Assembly (NCBI RefSeq): GCF_027595985.1
Contig: NC_073305.1
Location: forward strand, 171,396,672 to 171,460,671
Origin: Sorex araneus
Lineage: Eukaryota > Chordata > Mammalia > Eulipotyphla > Soricidae
Reading direction: 5' to 3'
DNA: 64,000 nucleotides
Part shown: positions 1 through 8,718 of the stretch, in pieces
Numbering within the stretch: the first letter of the stretch is position 1
Layout: each line of letters opens with the position of its first letter
Translations under genes and position numbers: made by a program
Notes under the pieces: generated by a model
Database searches by the model: none
Seen by the model: the letters and a program-made list of their open reading frames with translations, nothing else
What the model was told of the DNA's origin: nothing

Positions 1-850
1 ATTTGCAGATATTCTTAGTGATACCAATAGGATAGCACCAATGGCTTGGAGGCAGAGCTGGGGTGTGGGTGCAGCTGCCAGAGCTTTGTCAGGGCTGGGA
101 GTCAGCTGACCCCTTCCCGAGGGTGCCCCAGAGTTTTCAGCTAGAGGACAAGTGCATCCATGAATTTTACCTGCTTGGTTTGCATCTCTTTGGAGATTTA
201 GTTCATGACTCTGAAAAGCAGAGCCAGTGACTACGGTGGCTGCAGGATGTGGGTGTGGCTTCCGGGGCTTCCGGAAGTCTGGGACTGGTATGAGGGAAGG
301 CTGGCCCCCTCCACTCCGAGAAGACCCCGGAGTTCTTAGCCCAACACAGGAGTATTTGAACTTTTCACAGCCTGGTGTCTTTGCAGAGATTCTTAGTGGA
401 GCTGGGTGCTTGGGCCGCTGGCCTGGGGGCAACAGTAGGGTGTGGGTGTGGCTTCTGGGACTTCAGAAGCTTGAAGACCAAGACCATCCCCTCCTGGGGC
501 TGCCCCAAACTTTAATTTTAGCTGCTTGGCTTGCATCTCCTTGGAGATTTCATTCGTGAATCTGTAGAGCAGGGTTGGCGGATGAGTTCACATGGCAGCA
601 GCTCTAAGAGGTCCCTGCTTCATTTCTATTTTTCCCCTTACTTTAGTTAGACACCGTGGTTTGCAAAGTTGTTTATGGCAATATGTTACAGGCATTCAGC
701 ATCTCAACACCAATCCCACCACCACTGTCACCTTCCCTCCACCATTTGTCTTCATTTCCCAAGCTTGTCCCCATAGCAGGCCACAATTATTTATTTCATA
801 CTGCATATTACCACTAATTATTGAAATAATTTTAAAAAAATTTCCGTAGA
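1..850 (-). mobile_element. Composite retroposon: tandem-repeat module plus L1-like 3' tail
   Basis: Read on the minus strand, a 3' module at about 610-850 (A-rich tail, then text equivalent to 'aacaccaatcccaccacc') is joined to a body at 1-600. The body contains about three degenerate copies of a roughly 190-bp unit, seen as recurring 'gtgggtgtggcttc'-type blocks near 60, 248 and 442. The same body type occurs at 19290-19760 and 43100-43400 and inside the chimeric elements at 8158 and 30967. The left end lies outside the window. Family name not recognised. Confidence 0.55.
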
Positions 851-1019
851 AGAAATTTTGAAAGTTGTTATATCTCACCATGGGGACATTAAGTCCTTGT
901 CTGAAGTTTAACTAAACTGTGTCATAAGTTAATATTTTTGTGTTAATGTTTGTTAGTCAAAATTGCCTGGCTTCTGTTATATCCCATCCAATCTGGTGTG
1001 CTACTCCTAGGATGTCAGT

Positions 1020-1225
1020 GTTGTGAATATGTTGCTCCAGAAAATGCAGAATATTTATTTCACTGGGCAGTCTGTGAGTTTCAGTCCTGAGGTGGTAGAG
1101 TCTGGCAGGAGGCAGGGTGGCAGCATTGACTTGTGGGTTGGCTACAGAGGCTTTGGTAGTGGTGGAGTTAGCCTAACCCTTCCCGAGTCCTCCACAGAGG
1201 TCTCAACTGGGAATAGGTGTCCAGA
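1020..1225 (-). mobile_element. Fragment of the same tandem-repeat retroposon module
   Basis: The text around 1130-1200 ('cttcccgagtcctccac' and neighbours) resembles the G-rich units of the element at 1-600. No ends or TSD were found, so it is probably a detached fragment. Confidence 0.35.
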
Positions 1226-1250
1226 AAATTTTATTTATCATTGATTTATT

Positions 1251-1411
1251 TGTTTTGGGGGGCCAAACCTGGTGATGCTCGGGGGTTACTCCTGGCTCTG
1301 CATTCAGGAATTACTCCTGTCGGTGCTCACAAGACCATATGGGATGGAACCTAGGTCAGTCGCATGCAAGGCAAATGCTCAACCTGAGTACTGAGTACTC
1401 TGGCTCTGTCC
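1251..1411 (-). mobile_element. tRNA-derived SINE, A-tailed type
   Basis: Reverse-complement copy of the common SINE: 'ggttactcctggctctgca' block, 'accatatgggatg' block, then a degraded head. Several small deletions suggest an old copy. Confidence 0.8.
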
Positions 1412-1480
1412 AAGAAATTTTAGTGGCTAGATGATACTTTTTTAGATTTTATTTGTAATTTTATTTGTTTAGTGTGTGTG

Positions 1481-1713
1481 TGGGCTGGAGCTATAGCACA
1501 GTGGTAGGGCATTTGCCTTTCTTGCGGCCGACCCGTGTTCGATTCCTCCGCCCCTCAGAGAGCCTGGCAAGCTACCTAGAGTATCATGCCCGCACGGCAG
1601 AGCCTGGAAAGCTACCCGTGGTGTATTGAATATGCCAAAAACAGTAACAGTAAGTCTCACAATGAGAGACATTACTGGTGCCCGCTTGAACAAATCGATG
1701 AGCAACGGGATGA

Positions 1714-1718
<5 letters not shown>
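1481..1718 (+). mobile_element. tRNA-derived SINE, CAGTG-tailed type
   Basis: Head 'gggctggagctatagcacag' and B-box-like 'gtgttcgattcc' lead into the alternative body (cctggcaagctacc, then 'gtgcccgcttgaacaaatcgat') ending 'gggatgacagtg'. The TG run before the element (about 1470-1480) and the longer one after it suggest that a short TG-containing TSD expanded into the microsatellite. Confidence 0.85.

Positions 1719-1755
<37 letters not shown>
1716..1755. repeat. (TG)n microsatellite
   Basis: About 20 uninterrupted TG dinucleotides directly at the 3' end of a SINE. Confidence 0.97.
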
Positions 1756-1757
<2 letters not shown>

Positions 1758-1942
1758 AGGTACTATGATTAACAACATTATTCATAGTGAAGTTCTGGCA
1801 TACTATGTTCCCATCACCAATCTTACCATCAGTGTCTGCTTTTCCTCCACCAGTGTCCCCTAGGTTTTCTCCTCATTGGCAGGCCCATATTTCAGTGTGG
1901 TTAGTGTAGTTTGGGTCTCATGCATACAGTGTTATTCTGGAG

Positions 1943-1984
<42 letters not shown>

Positions 1985-2180
1985 TCGATATATACATATA
2001 CCCTTTCTGTACTCCACATATGTGCCTGATGCACCCACCCCTGGTCCTGTTACCCCTGTTATCTCTTCTTATAATCCCCATTTATTTATTCCATGTTTCT
2101 TTTATTTCTAAAATATCTGGTCCACATTAATCTAGGTATCCCTCCTTTGAAGTCTTGTCCTGTTATTCTATATATCACAG
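1756..2180 (-). mobile_element. L1-type 3' UTR/tail fragment with internal (TA)n
   Basis: Reverse complement of the L1-style 3' end seen elsewhere in the window, with text such as 'cccatcaccaatcttacc' and 'cctccaccagtgtcccc'. A (TA)n run at about 1945-1981 interrupts it. Confidence 0.5.
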
Positions 2181-2186
2181 ACAAGT

Positions 2187-2445
2187 AGCACTGTAGCACT
2201 GTCGTATCACTGTCATTTGTTGTTCATTGATTTACTAGACCAGGCACCAATAACGTCTCCATTGTCAGACTTGTTGTTACTGTTTTTGGCATATCAAATA
2301 TGCCATGGGTAGCTTGCCAGGCTCTGCCATGCGGGTGGGATACTCTTGGTAGCTTGCCGGGCTCTCCAAGAGGGGTGGAAGGATCGAACCTGGGTTGGCC
2401 ATGTGCAAGGCAAATGCTCTATCCACTGTGCTATCGCTTCAGTCC
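2187..2445 (-). mobile_element. tRNA-derived SINE, CAGTG-tailed type
   Basis: Full-length reverse copy: starts with 'tagcactgtagcactgtcg', passes through 'gttactgtttttggcatat', and ends with the complement of the tRNA-like head (gtgctatcgcttcagtcc). Confidence 0.88.
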
Positions 2446-3185
2446 ATAGATATTATAAATAATGCTTTAATGAAATCTATTGTTGAAATGTTTGAAACTG
2501 TTTTCATTCTTTTGTGTCTATATCCAACTGTGGAATTGCTAAGTAATACATTTGTACTTTTAATTTGTTCTAGGAATCTTCATGTTATTTTTCAGTTTCT
2601 GCACCATTCCACAATCCCACCACATTCCTACCAGCAGTACACAAAAGTTCTCTTGGTGAAGTGCAATGTGTGAGGTGACATCTCACAGTGATTTTAATCA
2701 GCATATCCCTGGTTACTAATGTCTTATGTTTCTTAAAATCTTTTATGTCAATTTTTTAAAAATCATTTCTTTCTGATCACAGGTTTCTTTGGTATGATTC
2801 AACCCTTTAAAATTTATTTAGACTCGTTATTTTCCAGCATATGGTCTTTCCTGAAGAAATACCATGTCCCATGTGTAACTGAGGAGATTTTATTTCTGCT
2901 TTTGGACGCAAGAAACGTATGTTTTGTTAGTTGGTTTGCAGTGTTGTTCAAGTCTCCTGGTTCTTTCTAAGTTGGCCCAATTGCTCTAACCCTTATAGAA
3001 AGTAGGGAGTTAAAACTATCCAGTGATTATTATTGAGTATATGTTCAGTCCTTCAATTCTGTTGTTGCTTCATGGTTTTGGGGACTCTTGTCTATTTATG
3101 TTTATAATTGATTATATCTTTAGATAGTCACCCCTTTATCAGTATGGAATGTTTCACTCTTTAGTAATATTTTTTTATTTAAAAT
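2446..3185 (-). mobile_element. Old L1 ORF2 fragments
   Basis: The reverse strand carries decayed L1 ORF2 text. 2560-2740 matches the conserved C-terminal stretch ('ccacaatcccaccacattcc' on the plus strand), and 2790-3185 resembles the mid-ORF2 stretch of ancient L1 copies. No open frame survives. Confidence 0.6.
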
Positions 3186-3235
3186 TTTTTCTGCTTGCTA
3201 TTAAAAATAATTATCCCTGGATAGACAGGTGAAGA

Positions 3236-4630
3236 TTCCACTGAGTATCAGATTGCACCTGTAGACCCCAGAGGGCTCTGGACTGAGTCAACCCAGCTTC
3301 TTCTTCCCTCCAGAAGTGGGAGCAGAAAGCCCCCAGGGTCTGGCAGTCTCCTCCCATTGTTCTAGGCCAGCATTTTCCTTAGGCAAGTCTGTGAGGGGGA
3401 GGATGTTTGTCTTGGGTTGCCTCCCACCTGCCCTTCCTTCTGGTTTCTCCATTACAGCCGCTTCCCATCCACTGCCCAGGGCACTGAAGACCAGCTCGGA
3501 AACAACTGAGGACATTCATGAGTCTCCCTCCCTCCTCCCTGTTCGAGTTGCAGCCCTGCAGGCTTATTTCCTGATGCCCACCAGGCTAGACCTGGCTCTT
3601 GCACTAGCTTCCTGTTGCTCAGCTGCTGAGTTCATCCTCCTGAGACGTCCATTCTCTGTGCCAGTGCCGGGCAATCTTCTGCCCATCTGGTACATTGTTA
3701 CTCCAATCTCGAAGAATCTGTTCCCCAAAGCATAAAGACCGAACTTCTTGGCCAGGTGTTCAAGTTCTCCCACCTTTCTCATCCTCTCAGCTGTTGCCTC
3801 TGAGAAACTCCTTATGCCTCAAAGTGTTACATTAAGGACACAGCAGGTGCTTTGCTAAGGACAAAAGTCTTCAACAGGGCAGGTGTCAGCCTTCAACTTC
3901 CTGGATGCGATCCCAACACAGATTGCACAGAGATCAACCAAGCTGTAAGTTCGAGGAGGGCACAGCAGCTCAGCTAGGACAGCCCCAGAGCCCGTGTCCT
4001 GGCTGCATCCCCCTCTCCCTACCTCCTCTCTCTTCGGGGTCTCTTGAGAGACTGTGACTCCATCTTGACTGTTGGGTATGGGCGAGGTGGAAATTGGGAC
4101 TCCCCTTTCCGGTAGTTCCACCTTTCTCCTTATGGGAGATCACATCAACTCGCCTCAACTTGGTGAGCTTGAGCTTGTTTTCATGAGAAATCACACGTCT
4201 CTCACAACCACCGTGACTCCAACAAATTTCCCATCTCACAAACTCAGGCCAGTTTTTGCATGGTGTTGAGACTCAGGGAACTGCCTGGTTCCTTCATTCC
4301 AGGACAGATGGGTGTTTAATCTGGAGGCTGGAGTAAACAGCCTGGCCCATTTGTTTTTTTTTTTCCTATGCTTGATGTATTCTGGTCCCCCTTTGGTGTA
4401 CCAACTCCTTTCAAGGTGCTGGCAAAACAATGGCAATCCATAATCTCAACCATCATGGAAGTTCCATCCTCCAGTGGGAGATATTAAGAATGACACAAAA
4501 GTTAAACGACATGGGTGCCATAAAGGAGAGACACACAGAGTTTGCTATTCCCGGGACTTCCGGAGATGGAGCTGGCACACCTTTGGCACAGCTAGGCTGG
4601 GGGGATGCTGGGGGCCCTGCTTTCTTATGA
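3236..4630. other. Repeat-poor 5' flank of the GLYCAM1-like gene
   Basis: No SINE, L1 or microsatellite is recognisable over about 1.4 kb, in contrast to the rest of the window. Short open frames here (for example 3316-3735) have no recognisable domains or codon-level support. The lack of insertions fits a regulatory flank, but I identify no individual element except the STAT-like site and the core promoter listed separately. Confidence 0.5.
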
Positions 4631-4636
4631 ACTGGT

Positions 4637-4645
4637 TTCCCAGAA
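4637..4645 (+). promoter_or_regulatory. STAT5-type palindrome TTCCCAGAA
   Basis: A perfect TTCNNNGAA palindrome about 150 bp upstream of the inferred transcription start. Milk-protein promoters use such sites for prolactin/STAT5 control, and GLYCAM1 is a lactation-induced mammary product in other mammals. One 9-bp match is weak evidence alone. Confidence 0.35.
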
Positions 4646-4716
4646 TGTTCAGTTCCCCCAAAGAGACATTTTCAGAACAGGAAACTTGGGAGGAGAAACC
4701 TGGAACGCTCCCAGGT

Positions 4717-4768
4717 CCAATCACGAGTCAGGTTTCTCTGAGCCCACCCCATCCCCAAATAGATAAAA
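4717..4768 (+). promoter_or_regulatory. Core promoter: CCAAT box and TATA-like box
   Basis: CCAAT lies at 4717-4721 and ATAAAA at 4763-4768. This spacing predicts transcription starting near 4793-4799 and a 5' UTR of about 40-45 nt before the ATG at 4839. The spacing is typical of small, strongly expressed secreted-protein genes. Confidence 0.6.
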
Positions 4769-4838
4769 CCTCATCGCAGCTGCATCTTCAGCCACACTAA
4801 GCAGCACCCTGGAAAGCAGATCCTGCTCCAGCTCCATC

Positions 4839-6974
4839 ATGCGGCTCTTCATCGTCCTGCTGCTGGCCAGCCTGGCCTCCTCCTCTCCCATCTCTAGGGA
4901 GGAGACACAAAAACAAATCCACCTGGAGGCTCGTCACACAGATGCCACCCCAGCTGCTCCAGTTGCCAGCACCCGCCACCCTAGCGAACACACTGACAAG
5001 AAGCAAGTCTCCAGCGAGGATGCTCTGACCAAGTCTCCCATCTCCAATGAAGAGCCTGCTTCCAAAGAAGATGCTGCGATCAAATCTATCAAGAAACCAA
5101 AGAATTCTGAGGCTGAGCTGGTTTCTAGCAAGGCTGACCTGCAGAAGGCTGACCACCTGAAGGCTTCCACAGAGGCTGACCTCCAGAAGGCTGACACTCA
5201 GAAGGCTTCCAGAGAGGCTGACCTCCAGAAGGCTGACACTCAGAAGGCTTCCAGAGAGGCTGACTTCCAGAAGGCTGACACTCAGAAGGCTTCCAGAGAG
5301 GCTGACTTCCAGAAGGCTGACACTCAGAAGACTTCCACAGAGGCTGACCTCCAGAAGGCTGACACTCAGAAGGCTTCCAGAGAGGCTGACTTCCAGAAGG
5401 CTGACACTCAGAAGGCTTCCAGAGAGGCTGACCTCCAGAAGGCTGACACTCAGAAGGCTTCCAGAGAGGCTGACCTCCAGAAGGCTGACACTCAGAATGC
5501 TTCCAGAGAGGCTGACCTCCAGAAGGCTGACACTCAGAAGGCTTCCAGAGAGGCTGACTTCCAGAAGGCTGACACTCAGAAGGCTTCCAGAGAGGCTGAC
5601 CTCCAGAAGGCTGACACTCAGAAGGCTTCCAGAGAGGCTGACCTCCAGAAGGCTGACACTCAGAAGGCTTCCAGAGAGGCTGACCTCCAGGAGGCTGACA
5701 CTCAGACTTCCAGAGAGGCTGACTTCCAGAAGGCTGACACTCAGAAGGCTTCCAGAGAGGCTGACCTCCAGAAGACTGACACTCAGAAGGCTTCCAGAAA
5801 GGCTGACCTCCAGAAGGCTTCCAGTGAGGCTGACTTCCAAAAGGCTGATCCTCAGATGACTTCCACAGAGGCTGACTTCCAGAAGGCTGACCCTCAGAAG
5901 GCTTCCCGAGAGGCTGACCTCCAGAAGACTGACACTCAGAAGGCTTCCAGAAAGGCTGACCACCTGAGGACTTCCGCCGAGGCTGATCTCCAGAAGGTTT
6001 CCATTGCGGCTGACCTCCAGACGGCTTCCAACAAGGCTTACTCCCAGAAGGCTTCCAATGAGGCTGAATCACAGAAGGCTTCCAACAAGGCTGATTCCCA
6101 GATGGCTTCCAACAAGGCTGACTCCCAGAAGGCTTCCAATGAGGCTGACTCCCAGAAGGCTTCCAACGAGGCTGACTCCCAGAAGGCTTCCAACGAGGCT
6201 GACCACCAGAAGGCTTCCAACGAGGCTGACCTCCAGGTTTCCAGTGAGACTGAATCCCAGAAGGCTTCCAACAAGGCTGATCACCAGGTAGAGGCTGACT
6301 CCCAGAAGACTTCCAATAAGGCTGACCACCAGAAGGCTTCCAATGAGGCTGACTCCCAGAAGGCTTCCAAGGAGGCTGACTCCCAGAAGGCTTCCAACAA
6401 GGCTGACTCCCAGAAGGCTTCCAAGGAGGCTGACCACCAGAAGGCTTCCAACGAGGCTGACCTCCAGGTTTCCAGTGAGGCTGACTCCCAGAAGGCTTCC
6501 AGCAAGGCTGTCCACCAGAAGGTTTCTAGCAAGGCTGATTCCCAGAAGGCTTCCAGTGAGGTTGATACCCAAGTTTCCGGTGAGGCTGATCTCCAGAAGA
6601 CTTCCAGCGAGGCTGACTCTCAGAAGACTTCCAGCGAGGCTGAGTCTCAGAAGGCTTCCAGAAAGGCTAACTTCCAGAAGGCTTCCATCAGGGCTGTCCA
6701 CCAGACGGTTTCTAGAGAGGCTGACTTCCAGAAGTTCTCCAGTGAGTCTGACCTCCAGACATCTAGTGAAGCTGATCTCCAGAAGGTTTCCAGCAAAGCT
6801 AATCTCCATCTAGAAGAGAGTGAAGAACATGTCCCAGAGACCACAGCCGTCTCCGAGGAAAAACTGACCCAGTTTGGCCAGAAAATCAAGAAGGATCTGA
6901 AGCAAGTGTTGAAAAAGTACATTGACACTGTGAGCAAATTCTCCCCTTCTGCTGCTGTAGCTGCAAGGCCCTGA
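4839..6974 (+). CDS. GLYCAM1: GLYCAM1/lactophorin-like secreted protein with giant S-x-E repeat array
   Basis: An uninterrupted 711-codon frame. Residues 1-19 are a signal peptide (hydrophobic FIVLLLASLA core). Residues 20-95 follow the GLYCAM1/PP3 amino terminus: IHLEARHTDA, then SSEDALTKSPIS and SKEDAAIKS. Residues 96-657 are tandem repeats. Residues 658-711 resemble the family carboxyl end (SEEHVPETTAVSEEKL), with a lysine-rich amphipathic helix at about 675-701. GLYCAM1 is a secreted mucin-like glyco-phosphoprotein of milk and, in rodents, a lymph-node L-selectin ligand; usual length is about 150 residues. I see no cysteine. The bovine N-glycosylation site near the C-terminus is not preserved, but one N-A-S sequon occurs at residue 220. 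The ATG has A at -3. The four-exon layout of known GLYCAM1 genes is absent: N-terminus, array and C-terminus are co-linear in one frame. Family assignment is by recalled similarity, and a closely related member of the secreted cluster is the main alternative. Confidence 0.85.
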   Translation: MRLFIVLLLASLASSSPISREETQKQIHLEARHTDATPAAPVASTRHPSEHTDKKQVSSEDALTKSPISNEEPASKEDAAIKSIKKPKNSEAELVSSKADLQKADHLKASTEADLQKADTQKASREADLQKADTQKASREADFQKADTQKASREADFQKADTQKTSTEADLQKADTQKASREADFQKADTQKASREADLQKADTQKASREADLQKADTQNASREADLQKADTQKASREADFQKADTQKASREADLQKADTQKASREADLQKADTQKASREADLQEADTQTSREADFQKADTQKASREADLQKTDTQKASRKADLQKASSEADFQKADPQMTSTEADFQKADPQKASREADLQKTDTQKASRKADHLRTSAEADLQKVSIAADLQTASNKAYSQKASNEAESQKASNKADSQMASNKADSQKASNEADSQKASNEADSQKASNEADHQKASNEADLQVSSETESQKASNKADHQVEADSQKTSNKADHQKASNEADSQKASKEADSQKASNKADSQKASKEADHQKASNEADLQVSSEADSQKASSKAVHQKVSSKADSQKASSEVDTQVSGEADLQKTSSEADSQKTSSEAESQKASRKANFQKASIRAVHQTVSREADFQKFSSESDLQTSSEADLQKVSSKANLHLEESEEHVPETTAVSEEKLTQFGQKIKKDLKQVLKKYIDTVSKFSPSAAVAARP
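5124..5945 (+). repeat. 42-bp coding tandem array (14-residue units)
   Basis: Residues 96-369 resolve into 18 full units of consensus SREADLQKADTQKA, one 13-residue variant (at the QEADTQT unit) and one 9-residue unit. Units are near-identical at DNA level, with substitutions scattered and mostly single (Leu/Phe in ADLQ/ADFQ, Lys/Asn, Ala/Thr). This points to recent homogenisation by unequal exchange or slippage. All length changes are multiples of three. Confidence 0.95.
5946..6809 (+). repeat. 27-bp coding tandem array (9-residue units)
   Basis: From residue 370 there are 32 complete units of consensus SNEADSQKA plus a last partial unit (SSKANLH). They are more divergent than the 14-residue block, and several are shortened by one or two residues (for example ADLQV, ADHQV). 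The 14-residue unit reads as this 9-residue unit plus a five-residue partial copy (DTQKA), so the 27-bp unit is probably ancestral. Confidence 0.93.
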
Positions 6975-7099
6975 AAAGAGCCTTCTCACAGCCCAGCTAG
7001 GGCCAGGGGAGGCATCTACAGAACCTACCCTCTGTCCACCCTACCCACCCGTCTCAGCCCCCCTCCCAATTCCTTAAAGTGCTGCATCCTGAAAAAAAT

Positions 7100-7110
7100 A
7101 ATAAAATAAA
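7100..7110 (+). terminator. Two overlapping AATAAA polyadenylation signals
   Basis: AATAAA at 7100-7105 and 7105-7110, about 130 nt after the stop codon at 6972-6974. They give the gene a short 3' UTR typical of GLYCAM1-like transcripts. The surrounding A-rich stretch (7091-7118) could alternatively be the relic of a retrocopy poly(A) tail. Confidence 0.7.
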
Positions 7111-7350
7111 GTAAAATGAATTAATGATACCAGATGTTTGATTTGATTTTTTAAAAAAGGAATACTCTAGCCTAGAAGCAATGTAGAAATAAAGGCAATA
7201 TATGTATGTCAAACAAGTGGTAAAGAAAGAAAAGGCAAAATGAAACATACTCTCAGCAAATACAATGCTTTCAACAAAAAAGAAAGTAAAAGACAGAAAT
7301 GAATATACTGTAATGATAAAGGGGTCAATGTGCCAAAAAGCCATAACATT

Positions 7351-7353
<3 letters not shown>

Positions 7354-7385
<32 letters not shown>
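7354..7385. repeat. (CA)n microsatellite
   Basis: About 16 CA dinucleotides, followed by TA-rich sequence. Confidence 0.95.
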
Positions 7386-7387
<2 letters not shown>

Positions 7388-7444
7388 ATATATAGTTAAC
7401 ATAGGTATACCAAAAAATAAGGTAAATATTAATATTTCTATTTT

Positions 7445-7615
7445 TGGGGGGGGTTGGTTTGGGTTATGCCCTGCAATAAACAGGGATTACTCCTGGCTCT
7501 GCATGCAGAAATCACTCCTGGCAGTGCTTGGGGAACCATATGGGATACTGCGGATCAAACTCTGGCTGGCAATATGCAAGGAAACGCCCTGCCTGCTGTA
7601 CTATGGCTGCAACCT
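7445..7615 (-). mobile_element. tRNA-derived SINE, A-tailed type, diverged
   Basis: Recognisable blocks 'ggattactcctggctctgca' and 'gaaccatatgggatac'; the head is degraded. Confidence 0.75.
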
Positions 7616-7619
7616 TCTA

Positions 7620-8146
7620 AAGGGTAGAACATATAACAATAAAATAATAGGGAGTGTATGTGTGTGAGTGTGTGTGTTTATGTGTAGTTCCAAGGATTAT
7701 ACCAGGGACACATATATACAAATCAAGTATTTTGCTACTGAATTACATCCCAAGCTCAATAGTAGGGGAATTAAACAACTCACAACAATGTATGAATAAT
7801 CTAGAGAGAAATTATGTTAAAAAATTCAATGACTTTAAGTGCCATAAATAACAAATTGAATGTAATAAACATGTAGAATATATAACAGGATGTATATACA
7901 CACATATATACTTGAAAACAGAAGAACAGATACATTATCAAGTGCCATATAACATTCTCAAGGATAGACCATATGTTGGGATACAAAAAAAGACAGAACT
8001 TTTATAAAAATTGAAATCATAATATGCATTTTAAAAATCACAATCACAAAACTAGACATGAAAGCTGAAAGAAATGCAAATAGTTTTATAGTGTCATATG
8101 TCATTATTAAAAAGGCAGTATGCCAATTGTGAAGAGATATTTGTGA
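7620..8146 (+). mobile_element. Old L1 ORF2 fragment, left of the insertion
   Basis: Text at about 7940-8080 ('aggatagaccatatgttggg', then 'ttgaaatcataatatgcatt') is the L1 ORF2 segment after the reverse transcriptase. It continues at 8719, so a later element split it. Frames are broken. Confidence 0.6.
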
Positions 8147-8157
8147 CTATTATATAT

Positions 8158-8707
8158 TACCGTATAACGGTCGTCCCATTGCTCATCGATTTGCTTGAGC
8201 TGGTGCCAGTAGTGTCTCCATTTGTCCCTGTCATGTTCGGGGTCAGGGGAATGCGGCTCATTATTGTTACTGTTTTTGGCATATAGAATACACCACAGCT
8301 AGCTTGCCATGCTCTACCATGCGAAATTCTGCGTTGTTCTCATCCAGGAGCTTTGTTTTATAGTCTCTGGACCTTGGCTGTTGATGAGATTACATGGCAC
8401 CAGGGCTATTTGTGGGTGTGGTTGCTACACTATTGGAAAATGGGGTATCTGGGTGGAAGAAGCTTTAGTCCTGATCCGAGCAGGCTTGGAGATCTCAGCC
8501 ACGGGTCCCGCATACCTGGGGTCCTCGGTCAGTTCCTTCATGCGTGAGGCTCGTCCGAGCATGTAGAGAGTGGTCCTGAGCATGACTATGGCTGGGTTCT
8601 GGAGGTTTTTGGCTGCCGGGGCTTTGCTTGGGGAGGGGAGGGTGACTTAACCTGCCCCTCTCCGAGGGGGCCCTGGTGAAGACAGCCTGATGCGGGGATA
8701 GGAGGTT
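8158..8707 (-). mobile_element. Chimeric retroposon: tandem-repeat module plus SINE 3' end, TSD-flanked
   Basis: Flanked by a perfect 11-bp TSD, CTATTATATAT, at 8147-8157 and 8708-8718. Read on the minus strand, a GC-rich 5' module (sharing blocks with 30967-31750) leads into the body of the CAGTG-tailed SINE. It has no tRNA head and no poly(A). Relative to the 784-bp copy it lacks about 150 bp internally. Confidence 0.8.
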
Positions 8708-8718
8708 CTATTATATAT

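Noticed and set aside
3316-3735. 139-codon frame upstream of the GLYCAM1-like gene
   Set aside because: No domain, signal peptide or splice structure; composition looks like GC-rich non-coding sequence.
5124-5945. CRISPR-like regular 42-bp repeats
   Set aside because: Repeats are contiguous, without unique spacers, in frame inside a mammalian secreted-protein gene.
4797-6809. Long minus-strand frames (388, 315 and 246 codons) and short alternative plus-strand frames opposite the GLYCAM1-like array
   Set aside because: They exist because the 27/42-bp repeat has no stop in several frames. They lack the signal peptide, promoter and family ends seen in the plus-strand frame.
4790-7130. Simple retrocopy explanation for the GLYCAM1-like gene
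   Set aside because: No TSD found around the transcript limits, and a plausible promoter is present upstream; kept only as one option in the findings.
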